Assembly: GCF_020622065.1 (NCBI RefSeq)
Contig: NZ_JAHRYQ010000001.1
Coordinates: 806,001 to 870,000, forward strand
DNA length: 64,000 nucleotides
Source: Geothrix sp.
GTDB lineage: Bacteria; Acidobacteriota; Holophagae; Holophagales; Holophagaceae
Direction of reading: 5' to 3'
Shown: piece after piece, positions 1 to 9,501 of the stretch
Layout: each line of letters opens with the position of its first letter
How positions within the stretch are numbered: the first letter of the stretch is position 1
Position numbers and translations under genes: made by a program
The notes under the pieces: generated by a model
The model's input: the letters and a program-made list of their open reading frames with translations, nothing else
Database searches by the model: none
What the model was told of the DNA's origin: nothing

Positions 1-1
1 G

Positions 2-85
2 AAGGTGGATGGACCCTACCCCGTGAAGCTGATCCACACACTCCGCGGGGTGGGGCTCCTGCTGGAGCCCCGTGAAACCCCATAG
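2..85 (+). CDS. Response regulator, C-terminal end (partial)
   Basis: Only the last 27 codons are in the window. They read KVDGPYPVKLIHTLRGVGLL and a short tail, which matches the end of the OmpR/PhoB winged-helix DNA-binding domain (the usual form is K-I-x-x-T-V-R-G-x-G-Y). The stop codon lies inside the following histidine kinase gene, which overlaps it by 14 nt. This translational coupling indicates that the two form one two-component system. The receiver domain is upstream of the window. Confidence 0.8.
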   Translation, partial: KVDGPYPVKLIHTLRGVGLLLEPRETP

Positions 86-1448
86 CGGCAGCATCCTCCT
101 CAAGCTCCAGGTGGGCTTCGGCCTGGCGGCCATGGTCCTGGCCGCGCTCCTGGCCCTCTTCATGGATGGGGCGCTGCGCCGTTCGCTGGAGGCGGAAGAC
201 GCCCAGGTGATGGAGGGCCAGGCCCGGGCCCTCACCCAGCGCCTGGCCGCCGGCCTGCCCCTGCTGGATCCAGGCGGACACCCGCGGCCGGAGAAGGCCG
301 CCTGGCGCGTGCGGGACGCCTCGGGCCGAATCCTGGCCGAGAGTGGAGACATGGCGGCACTTCCGGGTTTGGTGGCCCCACCCTTGGGGGCACCGGCCCT
401 GGAACAGCCGGCCCCGGGAGGGGGCGTGTATTCCGTGGTGGCCCGGGCCTGGTCGGGCGGGGGGCAGGCGGGGACGCTGATCCTCGTCATGGATCGCACC
501 CACGAAGAGGCCCTGATCCGCGATTTCCGCCGCACGCTGGCGCTGGGCGTCGTGTTGGCCACGGCCGCGGCGGCCCTGGTGGCCCGGGCCATCGCACGGT
601 GGGGCTTGGCGCCCCTGGGCCAGATCGCCCAGGAAGCGGGCTCCATCAGTGACCGGAACCTGGACCGCCGGTTGGCCACAGAGCACTTTCCCCGGGAGCT
701 CCAGGAACTGGTGACCACCTTGAACGCCACGCTCTCGAGGCTTCAGGAGGCCTTCGACCGGGTGGGCAACCTGGGCGCGGAACTGGCCCATGAGCTGCGG
801 ACGCCCTTGCAGAACCTGCGCAGCACCCTGGAGAACCGGGCCCTGAGGCCGGACTGCCCCGAAGCCGAGGCTGCCACTCTGGGAGGGCTGCTGGAGGAGT
901 GCGACCGCATGGCCGCCCTCATCGAGCAGATCCTGTTCCTGGCCCGGTCCGAGCACGCACCGCCGGGGCTGCAGCGGGTCCGGGTTCCCGTCCTCGAGCT
1001 CCTGGAGGAAGTCCGGGGATTCTTCGAGGCGGCGGCGGAGCACGCGGGTGTGGCCCTGTGCCTCGAGGCCGGGGCGGACCTCGCCGTCGAGGGCGACCGC
1101 CTGCTCCTGACCCGGGCCCTGCACAACCTGGTGGCCAATGCCCTGCGTCATGCGGCCCAGGGCCAGGCGGCCCGGGGAGGGCGCGTGACCCTGGGGGCCC
1201 AGGCGACCTCGGAGACCGTGGCGCTGTTCGTGGAAGACGATGGCCCGGGCATTCCCGAGGCGTGGATCCCGCGGCTGGGGACGCCCTTCCTCCGCCCGCC
1301 GGATGGCCGGCCCCTCGAGGGATATGGGCTTGGCCTGGCCATCGTGAAGCGCATCGCGGGCATGCTCGGCGGCCGCATGGAGATCCGGAGCCGCCTGGGT
1401 GAGGGCACCCGGGTGGACCTGTGGATTCCGCGGGACCTGACGCGATAA
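72..1448 (+). CDS. Two-component sensor histidine kinase, HAMP type (heavy-metal sensor-like)
   Basis: A 458-residue membrane kinase that pairs with the overlapping response regulator. An N-terminal transmembrane helix (about residues 10-30) is followed by a short periplasmic region, a second helix (about 157-175) and a HAMP linker. The HisKA box ELAHELRTPLQNLR places the phospho-acceptor at His240. The ATPase domain has an N-box (LHNLVANALRHA), a G1 box (VEDDGPGIPE) and a G2 box (GYGLGLAIVKRI). The GTG start at 72 is supported by the overlap with the regulator stop. The layout resembles CusS/IrlS-type sensors, but the ligand cannot be read from the sequence. The receptors downstream may be targets; this is an inference. 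Confidence 0.9.
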   Translation: MKPHSGSILLKLQVGFGLAAMVLAALLALFMDGALRRSLEAEDAQVMEGQARALTQRLAAGLPLLDPGGHPRPEKAAWRVRDASGRILAESGDMAALPGLVAPPLGAPALEQPAPGGGVYSVVARAWSGGGQAGTLILVMDRTHEEALIRDFRRTLALGVVLATAAAALVARAIARWGLAPLGQIAQEAGSISDRNLDRRLATEHFPRELQELVTTLNATLSRLQEAFDRVGNLGAELAHELRTPLQNLRSTLENRALRPDCPEAEAATLGGLLEECDRMAALIEQILFLARSEHAPPGLQRVRVPVLELLEEVRGFFEAAAEHAGVALCLEAGADLAVEGDRLLLTRALHNLVANALRHAAQGQAARGGRVTLGAQATSETVALFVEDDGPGIPEAWIPRLGTPFLRPPDGRPLEGYGLGLAIVKRIAGMLGGRMEIRSRLGEGTRVDLWIPRDLTR

Positions 1449-1532
1449 TCAGGTTGATGTAAGGTTAACCTCACCTCTTCGGCGTCCGACTTCGGGCCCG
1501 CGGTGGATCCGTCCTCCCCATCCGGAGCCTCC

Positions 1533-4292
1533 ATGCCGTTCCCCCGCGTGCCCGTCCTCGGACCCCTGGCCTTTCTGTTGGCTGCCTCTGCCGCCGCGCA
1601 GACCACGGGGGCGCTCCGGGTGGAAGTCCTCGATCGCGGCGGGAAGCCCCGGCCGGGCGCACTTCTGGTGCTCGAATCCGTGGAGCGGGGCGAGCGGCGG
1701 AACCTGAAGACCGACGGCCAGGGCCTCGCCACGGTGGCCGGCCTGATTCCGGGCACCTACCGCCTGGAGGGTCGGACCCTCCACCTGCGGGCCGACGAGC
1801 GGATCCAGATCCGCCTGCGCCTGGAGGAGGCCCAGGCCACGGTGGCCGTGGAGGCCTCGCCGCTCCGGGTGGAGGGCAGCTCCGTCACCGCCCACACGGT
1901 CCTGGACGCGGAGGACCTCGTCCGCCTGCCCTTCTCCCCCCATCGCTATGTGGAGCATGCCTACCTGGCTCCCGGCGTCACGCCCTCCGGCAAGCCGGAA
2001 CCCGTGGTGCTGGGCTCCATGCTCGACGCCAACGCCTACCTGGTGGACGGGATGGCCACGGGGCTCAGCTCCACGGGCCGCTTCGGCATGAACCTCTCGA
2101 CGGAGATCCTGGAGAGCCAGACCCTCACCACCGGGGGCCACAAGGCCGAGGTGGGCTTCGCCTCCGGCGGGGTCTACAACCTGGTCACGAAGAGCGGCGG
2201 CAGCGAGTACCACGGGGCCGCGTTCACCAGCCGCATCTTCCGGGGGCTGAACGCCAGGCCCGATGGGGGCAAGGCCACCACGCCGGAGGAGCGGCCCACG
2301 GACTCGAACGAGTTCGGCTTCAGCCTGGGCGGCCCCCTCGTGAAGGACAGTCTCTTCTTCTTCGGGGCCTTCAACCGCCAGCTGATGAACCTGGACTTCG
2401 AGAATGTCCAGCCCGCAGGAGCGGCTCCCCACCGGCGGAGCCAGGAGGAGGACCGCAGCTACCGCTTCCTCAAGCTCACCTGGCTGGCCAGCGCGGAGCA
2501 TCGCCTGGAGTTCAGCTATTTCGGGGATCCCGTCACCCAGACCAACTTCGACACGGCCGGCGACAGCAGCGTGAAGGATCTCCAGCAGCCCAACCGCACC
2601 CGGGGCGGCGACAGCTACCTCCTGAAGCATGTGGGCGCGCTGGGCCCCCAGCTCACCTGGGAGAACACCCTAGGCCTGCACCTCACCCGCTTCCACTGGT
2701 TCCCGGCGACGCCGGAAGCGGGGCCGTCCCGGGGGCAGCTGGACGCGCCTGGCGCCGAATCTTTCGGGGCCTATGCGGAGGATCGCCTGGACCGCGTCCA
2801 GAACCTCACCCTGCGGAGCGAGTTCGCCTACTTCGTGGGGTCGCACCAGATCAAGGCCGGCTTCCAGGGCCTGGCCTCCGAGTACACGAAGGTCTTCCAG
2901 CGGCCTTCGTTCGGCCTGTCCTACCTGGACCGGGCCGCCGGTGGCGCCGGACCCGCCGCCGGCGACCTGGCGGCGATCCGGGCGGGCCTGCTGTCGATCC
3001 ACGGCAGCGACTACGGCTACGCCGCCGGCGACAGCCTCGCCACCGCCAGTCCGGTCTCCGGCCAGCTGGTGGGGGGCCGGGCCAGCTACCTCTACCAGCG
3101 CACCCTGGCGGAGGCGGGCTCCTACGGCAGTCCGCTCAAGCAGGAGGTGCTGGGGCTCTTCGCCCAGGATGACTGGACCTTCGCCGCCGGCTGGATCGCC
3201 AACCTGGGCCTCCGGGTGGATCGGGCGAGTCTCGATGCGGAGGACGGCCGGCAGCTCTACCGCCAGACCCTGCTGAGCCCCCGCGTGGGTCTGTCCTGGG
3301 ATCCCGCGACGGACGGGCGGACGCGGCTCTACGCCTACGCCGGCCGCATCTACAGCCCCGCGACCCCGGGCAACCTTGCCGCGGCCGGGGCCACCACCGG
3401 CGGCCCCGCCACGGTGAAGCAGGTGTGGGTTCCCTCCCTGAACGACTGGCGCACCTGGCAGGCCACGGGCGTGCAGGGCGTGAAGAATGTGGCGGTGGGC
3501 GATCTCAAGGCCCCGCGGACGGACCTCTACCAGGCGGGCGTGGAGCGGGTCCAGGACCTGCCCTGGTTTGGGACCTGGACCTTCGAGGCCACGGTCACAG
3601 TCAAGGCCGTGCGCGATCTCATCGACACCTACAGTTCCACCTACGGCTACCTGCCCGAGCTGGATGCCCTGGCCAACGCCTCTGCCACGAAGAAGGTGAT
3701 CGCCAACCTGCCGGGGCTGAGGCGGGACTTCCGGGGCTTCGACCTGATGGCCCGGCGGGCCTTCGAGGGCGGCCACCGGCTTCAGCTCAGCTACAGCCAG
3801 GGCGACTTGAACGGCAACTCCGAGGTGGGCAATGTGAACACCTCCACCGGCAAGAACACGGGATTCGCCTCCATCCCGAGCCTGCGCCAGGACTACCGCC
3901 TGTCGCCCTACGACGGCACCCTGAACGAGGAAGTGAAGCACGCCTGGAAGGCCTTCGGCAGCGCGGCCCTGCCCTGGAACCTGGAGTCGTCCTTCGCGTT
4001 CCTCTGGCGGTCGGGCCTGCGGTACAGCAGCCTCGTGAAGGTCTCCGGCGACAATGTGCTGGCCCCCGGCACCACCCGCGGCGACCAGGAACTGCCCCAT
4101 GTCATGAGCCTCGACCTGGGCCTGGCCTGGCGGATCCGCGTCCAGAAGGTGGATCTCCGGGCCGCGATGGACATCCTCAATGCCACCAACCGCCAGCCCA
4201 TGACCTGGGTGAACAACCTGGGCGGAGCTTTCACGCCGGGCAACTTCCAGCAGCCGCGCGTGTGGCAGTTCAGCCTCCGGGCCGGGTTCTGA
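1533..4292 (+). CDS. TonB-dependent outer-membrane receptor with carboxypeptidase-regulatory-like N-terminus
   Basis: About 919 residues. The ATG at 1533 is preferred over the upstream GTG at 1503 because it follows GGAG and begins a clear signal peptide (MPFPRVPVLGPLAFLLAASA). Next come a beta-sandwich carboxypeptidase-regulatory-like domain (about 25-115), a plug domain with NAYLVDGMATGL, and a long beta-barrel rich in aromatic/basic alternation ending in Phe (SLRAGF). This is the Oar-like receptor architecture common in Acidobacteriota. The expected role is TonB-driven uptake of a large or scarce ligand. It follows the kinase gene by 84 nt and precedes a second receptor by 44 nt, so the two receptors are probably co-transcribed. 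Confidence 0.88.
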   Translation: MPFPRVPVLGPLAFLLAASAAAQTTGALRVEVLDRGGKPRPGALLVLESVERGERRNLKTDGQGLATVAGLIPGTYRLEGRTLHLRADERIQIRLRLEEAQATVAVEASPLRVEGSSVTAHTVLDAEDLVRLPFSPHRYVEHAYLAPGVTPSGKPEPVVLGSMLDANAYLVDGMATGLSSTGRFGMNLSTEILESQTLTTGGHKAEVGFASGGVYNLVTKSGGSEYHGAAFTSRIFRGLNARPDGGKATTPEERPTDSNEFGFSLGGPLVKDSLFFFGAFNRQLMNLDFENVQPAGAAPHRRSQEEDRSYRFLKLTWLASAEHRLEFSYFGDPVTQTNFDTAGDSSVKDLQQPNRTRGGDSYLLKHVGALGPQLTWENTLGLHLTRFHWFPATPEAGPSRGQLDAPGAESFGAYAEDRLDRVQNLTLRSEFAYFVGSHQIKAGFQGLASEYTKVFQRPSFGLSYLDRAAGGAGPAAGDLAAIRAGLLSIHGSDYGYAAGDSLATASPVSGQLVGGRASYLYQRTLAEAGSYGSPLKQEVLGLFAQDDWTFAAGWIANLGLRVDRASLDAEDGRQLYRQTLLSPRVGLSWDPATDGRTRLYAYAGRIYSPATPGNLAAAGATTGGPATVKQVWVPSLNDWRTWQATGVQGVKNVAVGDLKAPRTDLYQAGVERVQDLPWFGTWTFEATVTVKAVRDLIDTYSSTYGYLPELDALANASATKKVIANLPGLRRDFRGFDLMARRAFEGGHRLQLSYSQGDLNGNSEVGNVNTSTGKNTGFASIPSLRQDYRLSPYDGTLNEEVKHAWKAFGSAALPWNLESSFAFLWRSGLRYSSLVKVSGDNVLAPGTTRGDQELPHVMSLDLGLAWRIRVQKVDLRAAMDILNATNRQPMTWVNNLGGAFTPGNFQQPRVWQFSLRAGF

Positions 4293-4336
4293 GCCCCGGT
4301 CCGATCCTGTTTCCACCTTCTGCCCCTGGAGCACCC

Positions 4337-6454
4337 ATGGCGCCCCATCCGTTTCTGCCCCTGATCTCCTGCCTCCTGGTGGCGGGCGCGGGCCTCCAGG
4401 CCCAGGCTCCTGCCCAGGCAGCGCCCAGGGCCGCCATCAAGGTCGAAGGTACCGCCACGGTGGAGGTGACCGCCACGCGGTTCCCTGAGGATCCGGCCAA
4501 GGTGCCGGCCTCGATCAGCGTCTTTTCCGCCAGGGAGCTCGCGGACCGCGGGGCCACGGACCTCCGGTCCGCCCTGGGTCTGGCGGCCGGGGTGTTCATC
4601 GCCCCCGGTGGCGATGGCGGCCCGGCGGGAAGCGTGCCGGAGTTCTGGGGCCTGAAGGAGTTCGACGCCTTCCTGCTCGTGGTGGATGGGGTGCCCTGGG
4701 GCGGCGCCTTCAATCCGGCCCTGTCCACCCTCAGCCTGGAGGGCGTGGAGCGCATCGAAGTCCAGCGGGGCGCGGCCCCCGTGATGTACGGGGCGACCTC
4801 CTTCGTCGGCGTGATCCAGGTGATCCGCAGCCTGCCTGCGGAGACCCAGAACTCGGCGCGCCTCTCCCTGGGGACTCACGGCAGCTTCGGCGCTGGCGCG
4901 ACCCTGCGGCTGCCGGTCTGGTCGGGCGTGGATTCCAGCCTGACGGTCGATCACGACCAGCAGGGTTTCGAGGATGCCCGCACCGATTTCAAGCGGAGCC
5001 ACCTCCTGTGGCGGAACCGGCTCCAGGCCCTGGATGGCGTGATCCGGTTCGATCTGGAAGGCGCGGCGGTGGATCAGAAGCCCGCGAGTCCCTTCCCCCG
5101 GGTGGGCAGGGCCCTGACCGACCAGGTGCCCCTGGATGCGAACCACAATCCGGCCGGGGCCTTCCTCAACGACCGGCGCTTCACCTTCACCACCGGATAC
5201 GATCGGCTCCTGGAGGCCTCGGTCCTCTGGTCCACCACCCTCTCCGTCGCGCGGGCCCGGCAGGATGCCTTCCGCGGGTTCCTCACCGAGGTGGGCCCCG
5301 CGGATCCCAACGCCCATGGATTCCGCGAGCGCATCGACCTCACGGATGTCTACTTCGATTCCCACCTGACCTGGTCCCTGGGCGGGGCATTCAAGGTCGT
5401 CACCGGCGTGGACCACCTCCACGGCCAGGGCAGCGGTCGAGGCGGGGATTTCGACTACACCGTGAACCTGGACGGATCCAACGCACCCGGAGCGGCCACC
5501 CTGCCCAGTCAGGCCGACATCCGCATCGACGACCGCCGGGACTTTTCCGGACTCTATGCCTTCGTCCAGTGGCAGGCCGTGCCCAGGCTGGTGCTGGAGG
5601 CCGGCCTCCGGCTCACGCGGGCCGACGAGGCCCGCCGCGCGGCCACGCTGGACTTCGGCAGCGGCGCCCTCGACGGTGGCTCGGACACCAAGACCACGAC
5701 GCGCCTGTCGGGTAGCGCCGGGGCCACCTGGACCGCTTGGCAGTCGGGTACCGACCGGGTGAACCTCTTCGCCGGTGTCCGCAGCACCTTCAAACCCGCG
5801 GCCATGGATTTTGGCCTGGACAGCAGCGCCCGGATCCTCGAGCCGGAGACGGCCACCAGCTACGACCTCGGCCTGAAGGCCGACCTCCTGGACCGGCGTC
5901 TCACCCTCGAGGTCAGCACCTTCCTCATGGACTTCCAGAACCTGGTCGTCCCCCAATCCGCGGCGGGGGCGCCGGTGCTCGTGAACGCCGGCGCGGAGCG
6001 CTTCCAGGGGGCCGAAGCCAGCGCCAGCTTCCGGGTCGCCGGCGATCTCACGGCCCGGGCGGCCTACAGCTACCACGACGCCCGGTTCCGGAACTACCAG
6101 AAGGACTTCGGGGACGGCACCCTCACGCAGCTGGCGGGCAAGCGGCTGGAGATGTCCCCCTACCACCTGGGTGGGCTGGGCCTGGCCTACGCGCCTGCCA
6201 GGGGACTGACGGCCACGGTGGAGATGAACTATGCCGGGGCGGTCCTCCTCAACCAACGCAACACTGCGCCCGCGGGCGGCTACGCCACCTACGCCGCCAG
6301 CCTTGGATGGCGGGAGCGCCGCTGGGACCTCCGCCTCAGCGGCCAGAACCTCACGGACCGCCGCAAGCCCGTGGCCGAGAGCGAGCTGGGGGATGCCCAG
6401 TACTACCTGCTGCCCGGCCGGCAGGTGACCCTGGGCGCCCGGTACCGGTTCTGA
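4337..6454 (+). CDS. TonB-dependent receptor, siderophore/vitamin type
   Basis: 705 residues. The ATG at 4337 follows CTGGAG and starts a signal peptide ending near AGAGLQAQA. The plug domain contains VEVTATRFPEDPAKVPASIS (a TonB-box-like and plug start), LLVVDGVPWGG and VERIEVQRGAAPVMYG, all typical of BtuB/FepA/CirA-like receptors. The C-terminus LPGRQVTLGARYRF has the barrel-terminal Phe recognised by the BAM machinery. Unlike its neighbour it lacks the carboxypeptidase-regulatory domain. The substrate is not predictable. Co-transcription with the preceding receptor is likely from the 44-nt gap. Confidence 0.9.
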   Translation: MAPHPFLPLISCLLVAGAGLQAQAPAQAAPRAAIKVEGTATVEVTATRFPEDPAKVPASISVFSARELADRGATDLRSALGLAAGVFIAPGGDGGPAGSVPEFWGLKEFDAFLLVVDGVPWGGAFNPALSTLSLEGVERIEVQRGAAPVMYGATSFVGVIQVIRSLPAETQNSARLSLGTHGSFGAGATLRLPVWSGVDSSLTVDHDQQGFEDARTDFKRSHLLWRNRLQALDGVIRFDLEGAAVDQKPASPFPRVGRALTDQVPLDANHNPAGAFLNDRRFTFTTGYDRLLEASVLWSTTLSVARARQDAFRGFLTEVGPADPNAHGFRERIDLTDVYFDSHLTWSLGGAFKVVTGVDHLHGQGSGRGGDFDYTVNLDGSNAPGAATLPSQADIRIDDRRDFSGLYAFVQWQAVPRLVLEAGLRLTRADEARRAATLDFGSGALDGGSDTKTTTRLSGSAGATWTAWQSGTDRVNLFAGVRSTFKPAAMDFGLDSSARILEPETATSYDLGLKADLLDRRLTLEVSTFLMDFQNLVVPQSAAGAPVLVNAGAERFQGAEASASFRVAGDLTARAAYSYHDARFRNYQKDFGDGTLTQLAGKRLEMSPYHLGGLGLAYAPARGLTATVEMNYAGAVLLNQRNTAPAGGYATYAASLGWRERRWDLRLSGQNLTDRRKPVAESELGDAQYYLLPGRQVTLGARYRF

Positions 6455-6509
6455 TCTGGGAAGGCGTTTCAACAGGCTTCCGGTACAATCGATGGTTTTG
6501 GGCCGGTGC

Positions 6510-7814
6510 ATGAAGTTCCACATCCAGACCTGGGGCTGCCAGATGAACGATCACGACGGCGAGAAGCTGTCGGGATTGCTGTCGGCCGAGGGTTTCGAGG
6601 CGGTGGATTCGGTGGAAGACGCCGAGCTGGTGCTGCTGAACACCTGCTCCATCCGCGAGAAGGCCGTGCACAAGGTCTATTCGGAGCTGGGCCGCCTCCG
6701 CGAGGAGAAGCAGCGGCGCCCGCTGATGGTGGGCGTCACCGGCTGCCTGGCCCAGCAGGAACAGGCCGCGCTCTTCAAGCGGGCGCCCCACATCGACTTC
6801 GTGCTGGGCACCATGGCGCTGAAGCAGCTGCCGCGGCTGGTGGCCGAGGCCCAGGCGGGCAAGGCCCGGGTGATGGATGCAGGCGAATACCCGGACAACC
6901 ACCTCTTCCCCCCCTCGGTCACGCGGCGGCGGGATACGGCCAAGGCCCTGGTGACCATCACGGAGGGCTGCAACCACGCCTGCACCTACTGCATCGTGCC
7001 CACCACCCGCGGCGCCGAGCGCCACCGGCCGTACGAGGATGTGCTGGCCGAGGTGCGCGGTCTGGTCGCGCGCGGCTACCGCGAGGTGGAGCTGCTGGGC
7101 CAGAATGTGAACAGCTACGCCGGAGGCTGCACCTTCGCGGACCTGCTGGAGCGCGTCTCCGAGGTGGAGGGCCTGGAGTGGATCCGCTTCACCACCAGCC
7201 ATCCCATGAACTTCACGAAGGACCTGGCGCGGGTCCTGGTCACCAATCCGAAAGTGGCGCCCTTCCTCCACCTGCCCCTGCAGAGCGGCAGCGACCGGGT
7301 GCTGAAGCGCATGCTGCGCGAATACACCGTGGCCGAGTACCTGGAGCGCCTGGGTTACCTGGGCGAAGGCCGGTCCCGCATGGCCCTCAGCACGGACTTC
7401 ATCGTGGGCTTCCCCGGGGAGACCGACGAGGACTTCGAAGCCACGATGCGGGTGCTGGACGAGGTGGCCTTCGACAGTTCCTTCAGCTTCATCTACTCGC
7501 CGCGGCCCGGCACGCCTTCGCTGCGCCTCAAGGACGACCTGCCCCTGGCGGTGAAATCCGCCCGCCTGACGCGCCTTCAGCAGCGCCAGAGCGAGCTCAC
7601 GCGGGCCAGCAACGAGCGGTTCCTGGGCCGTGAGATTCCTGTGCGCATCGAGACCCACGGTCCCAACGAGCAGGGCTGGTGGCTGGCCCGGAGCGGCGAG
7701 TGGAAGACGATCCATCTGGCGGCCGGGCCGGGCCGCGAGCTGCCGTTCGGCGAGCTCGTGCGCGCCCGGGTCACCCTGGCCAGTCCCCATTTCCTGGGCG
7801 CGGAACTGGTCTAG
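6510..7814 (+). CDS. miaB: tRNA-2-methylthio-N6-dimethylallyladenosine synthase
   Basis: Radical-SAM methylthiotransferase that adds the 2-methylthio group to i6A37 of tRNAs reading UNN codons. It is 434 residues from the ATG at 6510, which gives the conserved start MKFHIQTWGCQMN; an in-frame ATG at 6492 would add six residues. The N-terminal MTTase domain has Cys10, Cys46 and Cys79, which bind the auxiliary 4Fe-4S cluster. The radical-SAM motif is CNHACTYC (Cys154, Cys158, Cys161). A C-terminal TRAM domain follows. The 3' end overlaps the convergent epimerase-like gene by 4 nt. Confidence 0.95.
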   Translation: MKFHIQTWGCQMNDHDGEKLSGLLSAEGFEAVDSVEDAELVLLNTCSIREKAVHKVYSELGRLREEKQRRPLMVGVTGCLAQQEQAALFKRAPHIDFVLGTMALKQLPRLVAEAQAGKARVMDAGEYPDNHLFPPSVTRRRDTAKALVTITEGCNHACTYCIVPTTRGAERHRPYEDVLAEVRGLVARGYREVELLGQNVNSYAGGCTFADLLERVSEVEGLEWIRFTTSHPMNFTKDLARVLVTNPKVAPFLHLPLQSGSDRVLKRMLREYTVAEYLERLGYLGEGRSRMALSTDFIVGFPGETDEDFEATMRVLDEVAFDSSFSFIYSPRPGTPSLRLKDDLPLAVKSARLTRLQQRQSELTRASNERFLGREIPVRIETHGPNEQGWWLARSGEWKTIHLAAGPGRELPFGELVRARVTLASPHFLGAELV

Positions 7815-8731
7815 GTCGTGGGAGTCCTTGGGAACGCGGCAAAGCTGCTTTCCCAGGGCCCCGCCGTCACAGACATGTCGAGGGCCCAGCGGCGGGCGGC
7901 GCCCGGGGGCAGCAGGAAGCTCCCGGGCTTCTCGCTGAACGCCCCGGTCCAACCCTGGGGATCGGCATGCCCCTCCCAGGGCTCGAGGCAGAGGAAGGCG
8001 GGACCGGGATCGGGCTTGGCCCAGAGGCCCAGGTGGGGGAAGCCCTCCCAGCGCAGGTCGAGGGCGGGTCCGCCTTCGGCCTCGAAGCGCAGAGCGCGGC
8101 TGCGAGGCCGATCGAAGACGAGTGCATCGTCCGTGAAGAGGGACTCGCGGAGAGGCAGGATCCGGTCCTGGATGGGACTGGTCCGCGGGGTCGGATCGAG
8201 GAGCCCCTCGCGGGTGAGGCGATGGAGGGGGCCGGGTTCGTCGGCTGCGAAGACCAGGCGGTGGGCCGATTTCGGAAGGCCGGGGGCCAGCGGCCAGCGG
8301 AAGGCGGGATGAAGGCCCAGGCTGGCGGGAAGCGGATCGGGTCCCGGGTTGTGCAGGGCGAGATCCATGCGCAGACCCATGGCGCTCAGGGTCCAGGTCA
8401 CCTGCAGCGAGAAGGCGAAGGGATAACAGGCCCGGGTGGCGGCGTCATCGCGAAGTTCCAGGGTGCAGGTGCCTTCCGACCGCTCGATCCAGGTGAAGTC
8501 CCGCTCCCGGGCGAACCCGTGCCGGGGCATGGAGAAGGTCCGGCCCCGGTGCCGGAGGGTGTCGCCGTTCAACCGGCCCACGATGGGGAAGAGCAGGGGG
8601 GCATGCCGGGGCCAGAGGGGGCCCGCGTCCCAGAGCAGGTCGTGTCCGGCGAGGCGCAGGGCGTGGAGCTCGGCTCCGGTGGTGCTGATGGCCGCGCTCG
8701 ACGGGCCAGCCTGCAATCGGTGGATGTCCAT
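7811..8731 (-). CDS. Aldose 1-epimerase family protein (LacX-like)
   Basis: 306 residues on the minus strand. The protein shows the galactose-mutarotase-like fold: an early TTGAELHALRLAGHDLLWD segment, PLLFPIVGRLNGD, the RHGFAR segment typical of LacX-type proteins, and SLGLHPAFRWPL with a conserved His for sugar binding. It probably interconverts anomers of a hexose or hexose phosphate in the cytoplasm, but the substrate is not clear. It is transcribed towards miaB and is not in an operon with its neighbours. Confidence 0.85.
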   Translation of the reverse strand: MDIHRLQAGPSSAAISTTGAELHALRLAGHDLLWDAGPLWPRHAPLLFPIVGRLNGDTLRHRGRTFSMPRHGFARERDFTWIERSEGTCTLELRDDAATRACYPFAFSLQVTWTLSAMGLRMDLALHNPGPDPLPASLGLHPAFRWPLAPGLPKSAHRLVFAADEPGPLHRLTREGLLDPTPRTSPIQDRILPLRESLFTDDALVFDRPRSRALRFEAEGGPALDLRWEGFPHLGLWAKPDPGPAFLCLEPWEGHADPQGWTGAFSEKPGSFLLPPGAARRWALDMSVTAGPWESSFAAFPRTPTT

Positions 8732-8796
8732 GCCGTCAGGTTACCGGACCGTGGTAGATTGCCCGCCTAGCCTGCCGCAATTCTCCGGGAGCAGCC

Positions 8797-9339
8797 ATGT
8801 CTTTCACGGCGGATGTCATCGCGACGACTCTCCATGCGCCCCTCGCGAATGTGGAGAAGCACTGGCCGCTGGTGACCGAGGCCCTGGCCACCCTCAAGAT
8901 CCTGGAGCCGGCCACGGAGGTGGCGGCCATCGCCATCATCGGGGCCGAGAGCTACCTGTTCGCACCCGAGAAGGAGCAGGGCACGGAGGCCTATTTCCGG
9001 CGCATGTACGCGTTCAAGCGGGCCCTGGGCAACACCGAGCCCGGCGACGGCGCCCGCTTCTGCGGCCGGGGCTTCATTCCCGTGCTGGGCCGCGCCGAGT
9101 ACGCCCGCTTCGGCAAGCTGGTGGGCGTGGATCTGGTGGAGGATCCGGACCGGGCGCTGGATCCGGCTGTGGCTGCCCGCATCCTGGCCTACGACTTCAT
9201 GTTGAAAGGCGTGCCCAAGGCTGCCGCCGACGGCGACTGGGTGAAGGCCCATCGCCTGGTCCGCGGCGATTTGTCCGGCTGGAAACGATTCAATGGGATC
9301 CTCATCTCCCTGCTGAAGCTGATGCCGGAGCAGGCCTGA
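8797..9339 (+). CDS. Lysozyme-like GH19-family hydrolase (putative)
   Basis: 180 residues with no signal peptide; GGGAG lies 6 nt before the ATG. The segment GDGARFCGRGFIPVLGRAEY matches the conserved GRGFIQLTGRxNY block of glycoside hydrolase family 19 chitinases and endolysins. Upstream, IAIIGAESYLF has Glu51 in the position expected for the general acid. The second catalytic Glu of classical GH19 enzymes is not obvious, so activity is uncertain. A role in peptidoglycan cleavage is possible. Export would need another route, since no leader is visible. Confidence 0.65.
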   Translation: MSFTADVIATTLHAPLANVEKHWPLVTEALATLKILEPATEVAAIAIIGAESYLFAPEKEQGTEAYFRRMYAFKRALGNTEPGDGARFCGRGFIPVLGRAEYARFGKLVGVDLVEDPDRALDPAVAARILAYDFMLKGVPKAAADGDWVKAHRLVRGDLSGWKRFNGILISLLKLMPEQA

Positions 9340-9368
9340 AGGCATTCACAGGGCCATCGGCGAGGTGT

Positions 9369-9454
9369 TGGTGCGCCCGACCAGACTCGAACTGGTACTC
9401 CGTTTCCGGAAGCGGATTTTAAGTCCGCGGCGTCTGCCATTCCGCCACGGGCGC
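9369..9454 (-). tRNA. tRNA-Leu (anticodon UAA)
   Basis: On the minus strand the gene folds as a class II tRNA. The acceptor stem is GCGCCCG with CGGGCGC, followed by discriminator A and encoded CCA. The anticodon stem-loop has a seven-base loop CTTAAAA giving anticodon UAA, with a long variable arm and a T-arm with GTTCGAGTC. It ends 14 nt beyond the convergent GH19-like gene. Confidence 0.95.
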
Positions 9455-9501
9455 GCCGTTCCAGCCTAACGGCGACCGGGCCATCGTGGTAGCTTCGACC
9501 C

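Noticed and set aside
1503-1532. GTG at 1503 as the start of the first TonB receptor
   Set aside because: The ATG at 1533 starts a proper signal peptide and has GGAG in front; the extra 10 residues would spoil the leader.
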